From NCBI RefSeq assembly GCF_028389875.1, contig NC_084676.1, forward strand, positions 2,604,001 through 2,668,000: 64,000 bases of DNA, in the 5' to 3' direction. The stretch's first letter is position 1; each line of letters opens with the position of its first letter. The notes under the pieces are model-generated. The model searched no databases and was not told the origin of the DNA. It saw only the letters and a program-made list of their open reading frames with translations. The translations under genes were made by a program, and so were the position numbers. The DNA is from Rhea pennata (taxonomy: Eukaryota > Chordata > Aves > Rheiformes > Rheidae). Positions 33,835 to 48,500 of the stretch are shown here, piece by piece.

Positions 33835-36419
33835 AGGTGATGTTAAAAGAAGGTTTGTAAAAGCAAAAGCTGCTGTGAGAAGCTGGCTCCATTTGGCCAG
33901 ATGGTTTGCTTAGGTTTGCGAGGTCCTTGAACAGACCCGCTGAAATACAACAAGCTGTACAGTGCATTAGAGATCTCTCCCTCTGTTCCTGCAGCCTTCT
34001 CCTAGCCATGGATAGCAAGGACCTTGCAAGCGGCACAAGACCATCCCCTTGATGTGATCCATGCAGTAACAATAATGTGAAAGGAGCAGCTCCACTGCCC
34101 CTGGTCTGGGCTCTGCCTGCTTTCCTGGGCTCCCCCTGCCCAGTGGGCTGCAGAAGAGGGCTGGACGTAGCCTCTGGAGTCCAGAAGTCAGGGAAGAGGC
34201 TGTGGCATGAGGCTGGGCTTGGCCATGTGCTTTCCAATGGGGTTCTTGTGATCTCCTGGAGGTGCACATCAACCACAGCACAGTGTGATGGTGTCCCTTG
34301 CTCTGTGATGTCCTCCACATCTCTAATGTGCCATATACAACTGGCAAACAGGCTGTGGATCATACTAGTTTGCTGAAGCAGGTGAGAGGGGTGATCTGGA
34401 GGGAGAGAGATGGCAATGCCGCATCAGAGGGCTGTGTTACTCACAGCTGTCACCTCAGTGCAGAGCAGAGCCCTGGACCTGTAAGCCTGCGACTGTGGAG
34501 CATGGGACAGCCCAGAGCAGGCAGGTACAAATCCCAGATTCTCCTCGAACACTTGCCCCTCTGTGATACAACCTCCTCTCCCACCTCAATGCTGCTGAAG
34601 GGAAATCAACTCATTTCTCCTGAAACAGGGCACCTTGTTAGGAAACTAAAGGCCCTGTTCCTTGACCAAAGAGATACTACATTGAGTGTGGAGAGGGTCC
34701 AGGCAGTCATCAAAGAGCCCAAGGGTGGAAGAAGTCCTTGTCAACAGCTACCCCCGTGAGACAGGCATGGGGCAGGAGAGCTGGGCAGTCTAACCAGTCA
34801 GCCCCAGTTGGGACCATCTTGCCACCATGCAGTGGCCTCCTGCTTCAGAGTGCTAGACAGAGCAGCAAATAATGTGGAAATATCTTGGAATTCGAGGTAC
34901 CCTCACAATGTCTCAGCTGGAAGCTCAGACTCGGCCACATTAACAAGCAGTGGTGTCAGCCCTAAAGCCACTGGCATTGGGGTTCCTGCAGATTTGTACC
35001 TGAAACTCTGGCATGGTTCTTCTGAGATGGGCCAATACTGTAGCTTTCCATCACGGGAGCACTAAGATAGCCTCCTTCCTCCCCTGCAGCCACCTATTTC
35101 CATCAAGCATATGGTAGCTCCTTCCCTTTGATACCAGCAGGGGACACACAGACAGACCAGAACATGAACAGACACAGAAAACCTGACAGCCTGCGTCTCA
35201 TCTCAGCAGAAAGCGTGCTAACAGCCAAAGGCTCTGCTCCTGCCACTTCTCAGTCACAAAGTCAGAGTCAAGAAGCCAAATGCCCCAAAAGCCTTTGCTA
35301 GCACAGCCGACCACTGCACTGATTTTTCAATTCCTCCCCTCACTGAAGAACTAGACCCTGGAGTTTCTCTTTCTTTTTCATGTCTAAATCAGCATGTTTC
35401 AGCTGGGAAGGAAACCTCTGTGATCCGAGGTGCCCTGGGCATGACCCAGCTCAGCTCCCAACAGCAGCCAGACCAGCTGCTCGGAGGAAAGCGAAGGAGC
35501 CCCCTCCTCTCCTAGCAGACAGAAAATAATCAACCCCCTATGGGTTCCCTCTAATCCCCCCTAGTTAGGCTGAACTTAATATCCACACAAAGGCCAGCCG
35601 AGTTCTTCCTCTAATTACAATATTCCCTGACAGATTTAATTCAGTAAAACCGCTCTCGTTTTCTATGTGCTTGAAGCTGCCACGGGGTGTCAGCCGCCCA
35701 GCCGCATGGGCTGCCTGCCTTCGTTTCAGCTGCAGACTTCCGCGCCGTGGAAGGCAATAAAGCCTTTGCAAAACAGCAGCACAAATTCAGGCACAGCCCC
35801 CTAACAGAGAGTGTTTGAGGTAGGGAGCAGCATTTAGGCTGGGAATAGGGTTATTCAAAGCCTGGAATGTCCTGCTGGGAAATGATGTTGCTGCATCAAA
35901 AACTGACGTGTCCTGGGTACCCACCAGCAGCAGATACTTCCAATGGACACTTGTAACCCTTCCCAGAGGATTTAAGAAAGTCCCCTCTCCTGTTAAGAGG
36001 AAAGGTTGGCTCCTCCAGTGACACCCGGGAGCAGCTTTTCACCCAGGGAGGACCAGGCCAGCCTGTAGCCCTCACTACTCTGCGCAGAGGAGAGGAGTGA
36101 GTTGCTCCAGGCCAGGAGCAGAGCTGAACCCAAAGTCCTGGCTTTGTGCTCAGTGGACCCTCAACACAAATACACAGTTTCTGATAAAACAAGCACTGTA
36201 AAGAAGCAACTGAGGCCCAAAGCCAGGCAGGACCGTTGTGCACATTGCACTGCCATTCTCCCCCGCTATGAGAACAGAATTCCCTAACAAAATGATGCTA
36301 AGATTTCCTTCGCATTCGGTAAACTATGCCTCATATCCTTTTCAACCATAATGGGCTAAAAACACAGTTCCGTGGCATGAGTTCCCTTGTGGATTCAGTC
36401 TGTTTCCTTCTATTCTTTT

Positions 36420-36427
36420 ACAGGAAG
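36420..36427 (+). promoter_or_regulatory. ETS-type site or splice acceptor before ECSCR start
   Basis: ACAGGAAG, a good ETS-family site, lies about 110 bp before the ECSCR ATG. ETS sites are common in endothelial promoters. The same bases form a strong acceptor (CTATTCTTTTACAG/G), so a 5' UTR exon junction is the rival reading. Confidence 0.35.
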
Positions 36428-36532
36428 CTCTAAAAGAATCAACCCAGGCAGGCAAATCTCTCCTCACCCTTTTTTCACTCTCAGTATGGACAGAGCCCTA
36501 GCAGGGCTGTACGGTTACAAGCTACCAAGAAG

Positions 36533-36590
36533 ATGCTGGCTGTGTCTCTCCATCCGCTCTTGTGGCTATTTGGCTGTGTTCTTCTCAGAG
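36533..36590 (+). CDS. ECSCR: ECSCR exon with start codon and signal peptide
   Basis: ATG opens a 19-codon signal peptide (MLAVSLHPLLWLFGCVLLR) and leaves phase 1 at donor G/GTAAGG. The end WLFGCVLLRG parallels human WVILGFLLFRG, also cut in phase 1 before the mucin part. Another frame is also open here but gives no signal peptide. The next supported exon is 12.9 kb away. Confidence 0.77.
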
Positions 36591-39500
36591 GTAAGGTGCT
36601 TCAGTCGTACGCCGAGGAAGGCTCTGTGGTGCAGAGCAGGCAGGTTTTCAGAGCTTATCTTCCGTGTATGCACCAAAGAGAACTGGCCAGAGATCTGAGT
36701 TTGTAGTAGCTGCCATTGGAAAGCTCAGCCTTTAAATTCAGAGCCAGAGGCAGGAGGCTCTTTGGAAATACCTGGCCATGTCAGCTTTTGCAAAGTTTAC
36801 TTGAGAAGGATTGCAGTGCAATAAAACAGCCAGTTTCCTAGTTAACAAAAGGATTGTTTCTGTTGAAGTACTGAGATACGGAGGTATTTTGTAGTAAGTG
36901 GTATTTTCACAAATATAGGTACAGGTAGGATTACAGTATTTTTAAATGTACAAGACATAGTTTTCCTGGAAAATGTTTTCCTTGATTGAGTGTAATTTTT
37001 CCTCTTGTTGATGTAAATATAAAGAGCATACAGCAATGTGCAAGAACTCCACATGCAATACACTTATCATTCTTATTGAAAATGAGTCGTAATAGCTCTG
37101 ATTCTAACTTTTCTTTCACATACGAGTTATGATGTGGGATAAAGTAAACATATCTGTACGGAATTGGTCTCCCATTCTGAAGCATGACAGTTATTTTTTC
37201 TTTCAGTGTAAGGCACGTCTTGTGTTGGTGATGGCTGTAGTAGCCACGAGTTTAGAAGCATTTCAAGCAACAGATAGCAATATTATTGCCATTTCTAATA
37301 GACAGCAATCTAAAAGTAATAATATTGTGTGTCTTGGATCCCAGGTTCTTATCATTAAACCACAGAAGTTGCATAAGGATTAGAGTCACTTTGTTTATGG
37401 TAACAGGATTTTTAAAAGGCACAGAAAGCAGAAAACAAACCAATCCATACAACCAAAAATAGTGCTATTGAATCTTAATTACTAGTGGTATCATTGTCAG
37501 GAACAAGAGCATATAGATTGGAAAATTTCTCTTCTAGCTGGGGGGAATACTGCTGGCTTCACCAGAGGAGCAAATTTTGTGCAGTATCAGAGAAGGGGCT
37601 TTGAGGCCCCTTTTGCTGTGCCACGAGGCTTTTTAATGCCTGGCCAGAATGCTACTTTTCCCATAAAAATACTTGCTATAGCTTGCATGGGCATGCCACA
37701 CAAGTTTTCAGGTGCCTTTTCTGGATCACATGCACTATACTGAGATCCACCCTCTCCTGCCTACATGTGGGATTTTTGGCTGCTTGCCCCGTGTCCCAAG
37801 AGATTTGCCTCACAGTTTACCCTCCGCAGTTGTGGGATCAGGTGGCAAGGATGTCGTCAGGACAGCCTGCCACTGTCCTGTCCATCAGCCCTCAGTGACT
37901 GACTTTGCTGTCCACAACTCTGTCCTCTGCATTCTGCTTAAAATTCTGGGGCAGGGACTGTTTTCGTCAGCATGCACAACTCGGGGAAACGTTTCTGCAT
38001 AAGGGAAAACACAAGGTTGAGTTAAAGGACAGAGGACTGATCAGGGATGCTCCTGGTTATCTGATACATAAGTAACCAAAGAAGAGCGCTAGGTGCTCTT
38101 AAACATGGCATAAGAGCTCAGTGGTCTCCTTATGCATCAAAAGGATGGAGATAGCCTTGACACAGTGACAGAATTTGCTTTGGAGCACAACAGGTTACAG
38201 TCAAAACACCTGTAAGGCCATGAAGATGGTGTTGATGTGGTAGTGCAATCTTCTAGGCCAGAGCTGGAGCACCTGTTACAAACTGGATGGGTAGTATAAA
38301 AGCAGGGAAAGACAGTAGAAGAAGAGCAGGGAAAGACAAGGATGAGAAGAGGGAGGGGAAAGTTCCCTGTTGTAGGAGATTCTGAGAACTTCCAAACTGC
38401 ACCAAGATGAAAAGCTAAAAATCACAAATAATATCACAAGACAGTTGTCCCAAAGTTGGGCTCAATAGCTGGCTGAAAACTAGTAATTGTCTGTTTCAGC
38501 ACAGGCTTTTTCTACTTTTTGCACATTTTGTTATTCATTATTTTAAATTTCTAAGCTCAGAGGTATTTCAAAGGGAATGATTAAACCCTGTCATTTCAAA
38601 ATTGCTGAAATGAGAAGTCTTGAAAGTTTCCAACGTTTTTTCCACTATCAGTGCTTGACAAAAAAAAGTCCAAATAAACCTTTTCCTGTGAACAGTTTCC
38701 ATTATAACAGATTGGCATGTTCCAGACAAAAGATTTCCACAAAAAACATCCTCATGGGGAGCTAATGAGAATCCCACAGATTTTTCCCATTGCCAGTCCA
38801 TCTACCACTTTCCTCATCTGCACTAGAGGCAGCAACTGGCTAAAGCCACGAGAAGTATGACGTACACGCAACTGAGAACATAAGATTCCACTAAAGGACA
38901 GACTTCCAGCTGACAGGAGACCTTCCAGACACAGTGTTTACACACCAGTGCATCCCAAAACCAACTCTTGCTGCTTCTCTGCCTGTGCTCCTCAGAAGAT
39001 GAGGACAGAATACATCCTTTCTTTTGGCACTCAGGTAGTTGCAAAAAACACATTTAAAAAATTATGCCAGGGCCAATAACAACAAAATACAGTGCTTTTA
39101 AAAGTACATTTGACAACAGACATTAGATGTCTGTAGTGGCAGAGATGGTATTGCAGACCATTTTGATTTGTATTCTCAGTAAAGGCTGGGAATAAAATCA
39201 CTAGTGCCTTGGGTGTCAGGAGGAACTACAGGCAGAAAGCAATCCCTCCTGATGCAGCATGGTGCAATGCCAGAGCAGCTTCACCCCTTTCTTGTTCACC
39301 AGACAAAGCTTATGGCCAGAAAAGCCCACAGTGGTGGAGCACTGCCATTGAACAGCCTGAGCACTCCCTGCAGAGCCAGAGAAGGCATCTCATTCAGATC
39401 CTGCCTCTTACTCTACTAAGTTGCAGCACAAGTCTCCTCTGCCTGTATGGATGGATGTTTCCTTTGCTAGTCCCTGATCATACCAGATGATACCTGAGGG

Positions 39501-42500
39501 GAACCCCAAGATCCTTTCCTGACCCTTCTTGACCAAATAGGAGAGGCTAGTTTGACCCCGATCTAGAGTGTAGGAGAATGGCAAAGGAGGAGGTGTTCAG
39601 GAGAAATGTTTGCTCACAGAGCAAACTACTCACTTCTAGTGAAATGTAACTCTGCAGACAATTCTCTGCAAAGCTGATACAATTGGCTGGACACTGTTTC
39701 CAGGAATTATGTTCTCTTACAATAGGTGAGTCAACAGCAGGTGCTTTTGGAGGAGACAGTGCTGGTAATCCAACATGGAGGATGCTCCTGCTTGGAAAGC
39801 ACATAATTCTTGGTTCTTAAGCCAAGCCTGGAAAACACCTTGTTTAACAGCAGCAAAGGGCAGCACTGCCAAGCATCACAGTTAAAAGGTCTAGTTACGC
39901 CAATTTCAAGAGATACGAAACAGAGCCTGCTTCCCAGATGAGCCCCTTCAGCATGACCCAACCACTGCCATGAGAAGTGGGGAACTTCTCATTTAGTCTA
40001 CTTAGTAGACTTACGGACTCAGGGGGCCATGTTTTCACCTTTCCACTGAATCATTCTAGTATAGGATAAGGGCGTATGAAGAGTTAGGCCCTTTCCAGTA
40101 TCTCTGGCTGTGGTGGTGGTTGGAGGTGTAAAAGTTTCAAGGAACCTTTGACCCTTAATGCCTCTAGATGGTAAAATTTGCTAGAAATCTGGTGAAGCCA
40201 GGGACATGGTTAAATGTCACTGCCTAACTAACAGTTGGATTTCATAGTTTAGGAATAATTTTCTGACTACTTGCAACTCACTGGTTTGAGACCCAATTCA
40301 TCAAGATCAAGGGTGCTTATCTCAGACACAGTGAAGGGACAGGACATCATAGTAGAGAAGCAAGATTCAAATCCAAATGCTTTTAGCTATTGAGGGGTCA
40401 GCTGAGGATACCAGCTTAAACTCACCTTGAAAAACTCAAGCATCGAGCCCTGTTTTCCACATAACGTACAGACAGAGGCAGGAAGACATGGTCCCCCCTA
40501 GCAACAAGTCCAAATGCCCTCAGGTCCACTGGGACACTGCAGATCTCCTTCTCTGGGCAATCAAGCTAATAGCTACGGATTACTGCTCCATGCAAAGAGA
40601 AGGCAGAGAGCGCTCGTGCTGAGCTGTCTGTTGCAGCAATGTGGAACAGGAGGCTGCAGGTGCGTGGAACATGTCCACCCATCACCAGAGCAAACGAGGC
40701 AAACCTTTCTCACGGTGGGACCAGCCACCACTGGGTGAGGAAGGAGATGCAAGCATTCTTTTGTCTCATAAGATTTCCTCACTTTTCCGGCCACACTGAG
40801 ACCAGGGACAACTGTAGACTTTGCATGTTCCCCAGGGTAGCACAGCTCCAGGCAAATAGCTCCCCACATAAGAGGAGGAGGAAAGAGGCAAAGGATGGGG
40901 TCTGATCTGGCCCAATACTGCTGCTCAGTTACGGCACTCAGCCAAGAGCTGACAAAGCAACTGTGCTCTCCCAAAGCCTCCCAGGCTCTCTGAGCAGGAC
41001 AGCTTGGATCTCGCCTCCCCAGTCTCAGGGAAGCTAGAACTTCACTCTGAACTCTTTCAGGCCCTGTTTTGTCCAGCAGAAAGACAGACTATGCAGGGGA
41101 GGCATGAGCAGCACACAGAAGTAGCGCTTGCTGAGATGCTTCATGTTTCCTACAGCCTGCAGCATGAGTTGGGTCACAGCGTGAGGAGACCCAGCTTCAG
41201 TCTGGCACTGAGAAATGGGTTTGTAAAGAGCCTTGTAAAACATCAGGCCTATTTTGACAAATACCAGCAGCTTGACCAAATGCAGAGGAACTATCCCAGC
41301 TCTAGCCATGAACCTGGCATTGGCAACTCATCCCAGCACTGATAACTGTGACATACTGGAGCAAAACATTTGATTCAATAACTTCCTCTAAGTCGTTGAC
41401 TAGAGGTGTTGGCTCTGGAGCTGCTAAACATCTTAGAATCACACTGACATTAGTCATTAGGAAGCAGCATGTCATAGTTGGTGTGCTGGATGAGGATGTA
41501 GGACCACTGGCCTGTCAGTGTCCTGCCTTTTGTGTTTGCCACTTAACACTGAGACAGTCACGTAATATCGCCGTGTCTTGGTTTCCTTGTATGTGAAACA
41601 AGGCTAATGAAATGGCCTGCTCTGCAGTGTGCTTTGAAATCTGTGGATAAAACCTCGGTGATACCTGTGGGTTAACTCACCTAAAATCTGAAACCAGAGG
41701 AAGTTTATCTGATCACGAAGCTTTAACAGCTTCTTCTCACTCAGACTAAGTATTTTAGGGAGCAAGTTTAAAATACCTCCCTAGCGATGCTGTATGAGGC
41801 GAATATATTCCAGAAGGGACTGTTTCACCTCTTCCTTGAACCCTGAGGTTCAAGCTAAGAGACTTAAGAAAATGGTAAGAATGGGATTTATAAGAATACC
41901 TCATGCCACTGGTCCTTTATAAACCTTTTTCTCCTCAGTCACTAGGTGGAAGCTGAACAGATTCCAGCAGGCTACATTGCTACAGGGTGTATCACAAACA
42001 CCACACAAATTATCTACTATCAGCAGTATCCTCTCCACCCAAATAAACTCGGGGAATCCCAAAAACATGAGAACTAAGGCAGAAAGCATCCATGACTTCA
42101 GGAGAAGTGATAAATGTATCTGCCAGAGACACCCTACCACCAATCCATCACTTTGGTCGTACTGCTGCAGGGGATGGTAATTTGTGCACTGTCACAGGGC
42201 TGTGTGGATGCTTGTCCAGATGTGTACTGAACAAGCAAATTCAGCAGCAGATCTCCTACAGCACCTACAGCACACCACATTTGGTGAGGAACAAAAATCT
42301 TACAAAATAATGAGGACAACTTGCAGCATGACATGCACAGTGGCAGAAGCTTGGCTGGTAGCCTAAGATGTGAAGTAGTGCTCCTGAAACAGCCTGCAAC
42401 TCATGGTACATGTTCAGTACTTCAGTTTCTCCATGTATATAAAAAAAAACAAAATAGAGCTAGAAGTACCCCAATTCTCTGTAAGCTGTTTTGAGATCTG

Positions 42501-45500
42501 CTGGGGAAAACTACTATTTTTTTTTTTTTTAAGTGCATGAGAACAACAGGCAGGCAAAAAGCACATCCCGGGCTCTGGCTCCCAGAAGTCAGCCTGGACA
42601 GCTTGCTCCCCTCAGGCTATTTCATTTGAACTCAGCACGGAGCAATTCCTCCACCAAACACCGAGACAGACGGTCAATCCCCAAGAGCGGCGTAGCCAAG
42701 GGAATGGCAGGGCCCCCAGCACCAGCATTACAGAACATTGCAAACATACAGCTCTCAAACAACCAGGCTGTGGAAGAAACTGGAACCAGTAAAGAGCCGG
42801 GAGGCTCGCGATGCAGCCCTGGGTCAGCAGCCTATCTGGAGCCTGTATTTACTCTCCATACGTTGGGGAGCAGTGGTGGCCCAGACAGGCATGGCCCAGG
42901 CTTGGGGGCTGCACTGAGGAGAAAACTCTGCTGTTTTACTCTTCCAGTGGCGACTGCGTTGTTTGTGAGATAACAGGATTTCAGCGCACACCGTGATGTG
43001 GCAGGGCCCATTCTGTGCACGTAGTTTCCCCACATTGTTTGTCTTCTGGCTTGTTTTTTTAAATTCAAGTAGTTTTTAATTGTCTTCCGATAGAATGGTG
43101 CTGTGCTGTGTTTCCAGAACAGTTCACCAGAGAGAACAGAGCACGATGCTCAGAGGATGCCCAGACCCGGGTTCAGCCCTCGAGGAAGGATAAGATTGTT
43201 TTTAATGATTCAGGAGATCCGGGTTTAATTCCTGGCTCTCTCTAAACTTTCCATAAAACATTCGCCAAGTCATTTCAATCTAGGACCATAGCAGTGAGCT
43301 GCCAAACTCCTTGATCTTGTTGGACAATAAGGTGTTTAAATACCTCTGTCGATCTGGGATCTGATTTAGACTGCCAATTATTAATTCTATATACAAAGAA
43401 TAGTGGTCTTTCTTTTCTTTCCCTTGCATCTTCTGCCTTATCTGTTCTGCTGTCAGCCCTCTAGGCAGAGGCATCTTTTCTTCTGTGCCTGTCAGGTGCC
43501 TAATAAAATGGGATTCAGACATCTGCAAGGCTCGCCGCTCTGCAGAGCTTCTAACACAGGGTTTTCCTTCACATAAAAGTCAAACATGTGGTATTGTTCC
43601 TATCGCTGTTTCAACAGCTGCTGCATTCCACCCAGGAAACAGCTGCAATTCGTGTTAAGTGGTCAGCGTATTTTTGTCATGGGTCATTTTACTGAAGTGG
43701 AAATATATGAATTGAAAAATCTAATTTTAGGTTGTTGGGAAAACATTAGCTGAAGTGCTTCTGCGAGGCTAAGCTGGAAGGTACTACAGCAAGAAAACTC
43801 CTTTATCCATCTCTTTTCTAAAGCATTTGTTTATACATCCTAATAGCACAGGGTGATGTTGGTGCAGCAAGCCAGTACAGCGCTAGATAGGCTGTAGAGC
43901 TCCCTGCCAGGGTATACACCACAGGTAGAACATCACTTCTCTTTCAGAAGCTGTTGGAGAAGGAGAAGAGGATAGTAAGTCCAGTGCTAAATGTTGCAAG
44001 CAGGTTAGACAGTCCCCTTCTCTCATTAGTTCTTAGTGCAATGGGATCAGTCCCAGTTTCTGCGCCTTCATACTGGTCCCAAAGATTCTCCCTTGTGAAT
44101 TCTTCAGTCTATCAACACACAGACTGGACAGCATAAATCCACTGAAATATTTTCAACAGTTGGTCCAGGTCTCTCCTGCAGCAGGGAAAATGTGCAGCAA
44201 TTCTGTATACTGAGACCATGCCATAAGGTCCTTTTAAAATAAGTGCTTTTCTTTGGTCAGAAGCTGAAAAAAAACACTCTTCAAATGCCTAAAACTGCCA
44301 GAATCAAGATATCAAAGCAGAAACATCTAAAACTCATTTAGTCTCTCTTCATTTTACACTGAAGGGTGGTGCACATAGTAGGACGAGATGCCAGCTCTGG
44401 AAACTTCCCAGCTGCTGGGGTCAGCGGGAACAGGCTATGTGGAAGGGCCCTTATGCTTTCAAATGTGACACTCGCATCTAACGTCAGAAAAGGAATATTA
44501 CAAATAACATAAATCCAAAATTCTCATCCATCATCTTCCAGAAAAAATTTAACTGAAAAAGACTCTAGTTCGGAGTCAGAGAATTGAAACACATCTGCAG
44601 TTCTGACACATTTCTCTTAGGCCCTACTGCTCTGATCGGTTATCAACACTTTCCCATTACAGCAAGAGCATAAAGCAGTGTTTCCTATCGTAAATCCCTC
44701 AGCAAGCTCCCAATCTCCACCTAAAAACTGCACAATCTAACTATAAATCACTTGCACCCAAACAAGCAACAACAAATAGCTTGGCAGTGCTCACACTCAA
44801 TGGCAAGTCATTTAAATGGCTTTGATGTTTATTGCAATTACAGCCGTGCTGGCTGTGTCCTGAGCACTGTTTATATAGCAGCCACGACCAGACTCCCTCA
44901 CACAGGGACCAGGGCTGTGCTGCCAGAAATACAGGGAGGAAACAGTGCTATGGCCAGGTGCCACTGTCAGCATCACGGCACTATCGGCACAAGAGTCCCC
45001 CGGGCCAGCCCGCAGGGAGCTGCGACACGTGGCACTTCTTTTGTCCTTACCCATCCTGCTGCCCAGCCCCGCAAAACACGCGCTGGGTCTCTTCCTGTTT
45101 TGTGCATGTCTGTACCTCTTAGCTCTAATCCAATTGTGGCAGCTAAGCACCTTCCCCAAAAGAAAACACCTGACACAACAGGACTCTGGATTATTTAAGT
45201 TGGCAGAGAAGGCATAACAAGAAGCAGTGGCCAAGAGTCAGGGCCAGACATGCTCCACTTAAAAATAATGGGCTGTTGTGTTTACAGAAGTCAGAGTAAT
45301 TTATTGGAAAACAAAGACCCAAGAGAGGTAGATCTCCATCCCTTCGCCTCTTCACAGCAAGACTGGTCACTTTTCTACAACAGATACAAAGCACAAAGGC
45401 ACAAGACAGGTCCGTATCTGCTTGGCCAGATGAAGTTCAGAGCCTGTGACATGCAGGAGATTTGATGCTTTCTTTGTTTCCCGTTTCCTGTTCCTCCCAT

Positions 45501-48500
45501 ATCCCCTCTCTCTGTAGGAAGAGCAAGCTGCACCTTCCAGCAGAAGCTGGACCGATCGATGAGTTCAGGTCAGCGGCAAGGGGAAAAATCCCTCCCAGTC
45601 CTGCCCGCCTGGCACAGGCACCTCAGAGAAGCCAGGCATCCCACTCCACAACCCCTCTCCAGGGCAGCAGGGCCTCCTCAAGTCTCTTCCCGTTCCCCAC
45701 TGTGGCCCCTCCTGCTGTGCTAGTTGTGCAGGGAGCTGGTCCAGCTGAAAAACAAATACCTTTAACGAGCTGTTCTTTGGCCACATTACTGCCATGATGC
45801 AGAGCACCACATGCCCAAACAAATTTATGCTAGCACAAGAGAGGATACAGCGGGGCCGTTGAACAAACCTAAGTTAACCTCAAAAAATTAGCTCTGGAGA
45901 ATACCTGCCTACTTGTTTTATTTATAGTAACTCCAAGGATTAATTTTGCAAATCATTTTATGATATCTCCTTACAAGTCAGTGCTCTGATTTAGGCTTCA
46001 GCAAAGGGCTAAGCTGCAGTGGAAGACTTTCAAATGGGATCCTCTTCCTCTTGTAGTAGTTCTTGGGGTACCTGAGCTGCCTCATGGGATAGTCTCGTGC
46101 AGGTCTAACAGTATAGGGCAGCTGTCAATGTCACCTCCCTTTATCTCAGCTTCCTCCTGTTCCCCAGAGGCCCAGTTCAAGCTTTCAGATTTCTCCTTAA
46201 TTACACCAAAAAAGGATTATAAAACTGCCAGCTGAGAAGTCTCTTCATCTCCCCTTTTCCTCTAAGGAAATATATTAAGCATCAGCTAAGCTGTCTAGAA
46301 GTTACTGAGTGAAGACAATAGCTATTGGAGTGATTCTTGATGCTTTCACATGACATGGGCATTACAAAAAGCTATGATAATTTCAAGAAGAAAATACACT
46401 GTTAGAGGCAGTTACTTCTCCCACTGAAGCGACAGGATAATGGCTTCAGTTTCTGTAAGGGAACATTGGAGACAGAGGGGCTACATGAATTCTGCAGCTA
46501 GATATTTGCCCCAAGATGATTTCAGTACATTATTGTGTGTTGTACATATACAGAGTATTTCTCAAAGCACTTGCAAAACTATGTCCAGAACATTTGTGCT
46601 GTAATGTTGTTTGAGAAGAGGAAGGCCAGTGACAAAGCAAGAGAGAAAACTTGGGAAACTGATGCAAACTGCCCAAGTTACTGGGCGTTCTTGCCCAAGC
46701 CAGCTGGGCTTCTGGGGAGCAGAGAGTGCCCCACAGCATCTTATGTGACAAGTCTGCACTCCTCCTTCTCAAAATTGCATCTCTACCTTTTTAAGGATGA
46801 AGATTGTGTGCCCAAAGGACTGTCTTTCAGTTATACTAACTGATTCACTAAATGACCTTGCCTCTCTCTGCAACCCTGCCTATGTTTTTAGACTGATGTA
46901 CATTTAACCTGCTCCTTAAAGCCCCCAAAGAATATCCCAAAATCCTCCTTGCAGTCATGCCTAGCTACTCACGATCCCTGTGTTAAAATTTCCTACTGTC
47001 CAACCTCCCTTTCTCTTGCTGCAGGTTGAGCTGACCTTTCTCTTGGCCTTTTCACAGTGGATGTTGAGAACTGATTAGCCCCTTCCTCTCTAGATTACTA
47101 AAGACTGCCATCATGTCTCCTCTCAGTCTTACCTATGAGCTGAGCAAGCCCCATCCTTTCACTTTCTTCTCTGCAGGTGTCTGAGTGAAAGCTATCTAGA
47201 GCATGGCCCTGGAGATCCACAGAAAGGATATTTCCCAGTACGAGTGCTGCTATGCAAGCAGATTTTGCTAGCTTGCTGCCCAGTAAGCTAGATCAGAAAA
47301 GTATAGAAGAGTTTTCAAGCATGATTTTTCTAGGCAAATCCTATCTGGAAAGATTGTTTTATTATGCATTCATTGTGGTTTACATACTGTTTTCATTCCA
47401 GTTGGGCTGGGATCCTTTTCATAAAGGCTTAGAGGAAAAAACAGTTAGGGCTCCAAGATAGTTACATGAGAAAGATGACATCAATCAGGAGTTCACTAGA
47501 CCCAGACAGTCCCCCGAGGGGTGGGCTCCGAGCCAAGCTGCAATAACGGGCACACACTGTGTGCTAAAGATTTCTACTGCTCCCTCACATGGGCTACAGG
47601 GGCAAAACTAGCCCCGCGTTCGACAGCTCCTCCAGCCACAGCCTGCTTTTGCCTGCACTGGTGAACAAGTCTCAACTCACAGCAGCAGCAGTCTCTCATT
47701 CCAGATCTATGCCGCCATCAGGGCGGGTGGGATTCGCCGACCTTTTTCAGACATCCACAGTACAATGTAGGCGCCTACCACTATGCTTATTTACACTACC
47801 TCTATAGCCCCGGGTGAGAAACAGGATGTTGCAGGCTGTGGCTCCTTTCACTGTAAGGCAGAAGTCCAAAATAGATCAGATCAATAGGGTTTTAGAAGCG
47901 TGTGATCCTCTCTTTGAGGAGAAAGGCAGCCTGAAGATTAGCTCTCTTGCAGGCCTGCTCCCGACAGAGGTATAGCAGTAGCTGTTATGAATCTTGTATG
48001 GAGAGATTGCAGAATTGGGCTGTAAAACAACAGGAGGGCAAGCACCGTGGCTGGTGGTGCTCTGCCGGTTCTCTGCCTCTGTCACCCCCGGGTCTCCCGC
48101 GAGGGCACTACACCTGATCAGCCCGCTGTTCCAAACACACAGCACTATGCGGCATTACGAGGGGGGCCGCGAGCCGGAAGGATTCAGTGTTTCTTGCTCT
48201 CCCTTTTTGTTTGAACCCTTTAGGACCCGTCAGCTCACATGGGTCACCGGTGGGGATCAGTTCAGTTGATTTCTTTAGCTCTAATATAGTTTCTTTGAAG
48301 AATCTTTTGGCAGCGTGAGTATCACCAGCAATAATTACTAAAATGCTGATTAGCATTTGCATTAAAAAAATAAATTCAAAGTCACATTTTCAAAATTAAA
48401 CCAGTTGGTTTTGATTTCTTAGCACTTAAAGTATATTTTGCTCACATTTTCTAGTTTTTGTCCCCAACTATGTGAACTGGACACTGGACTTCCCTTTTTA

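Larger units (their letters stand above)
30912..36532. other. Divergent interval between SMIM33 and ECSCR
   Basis: About 5.6 kb that should contain the start sites of both genes. CpG-containing sequence at about 32.43-32.60 kb includes an alternating purine-pyrimidine tract. An A9G9 pair lies at 33817-33834. A frame of 199 codons at 33764-34363 (-) has no domain and no conservation I can name. No exon is called. Confidence 0.45.
36591..43947. other. ECSCR intron 1, left part
   Basis: Mainly unique AT-rich intron with two probable MIR-like SINE relics near 41.5 and 42.4 kb. No open frame here shows domain or splice support. Confidence 0.5.

Noticed and set aside
33764-34363. 199-codon open frame on the - strand
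   Set aside because: No domain, no splice context, overlaps other open frames; no resemblance to any gene expected here.
43280-43528. Charged 82-codon frame on the - strand that looks protein-like
   Set aside because: It lies in the tail of a MIR-like SINE read on the opposite strand, which explains it better.
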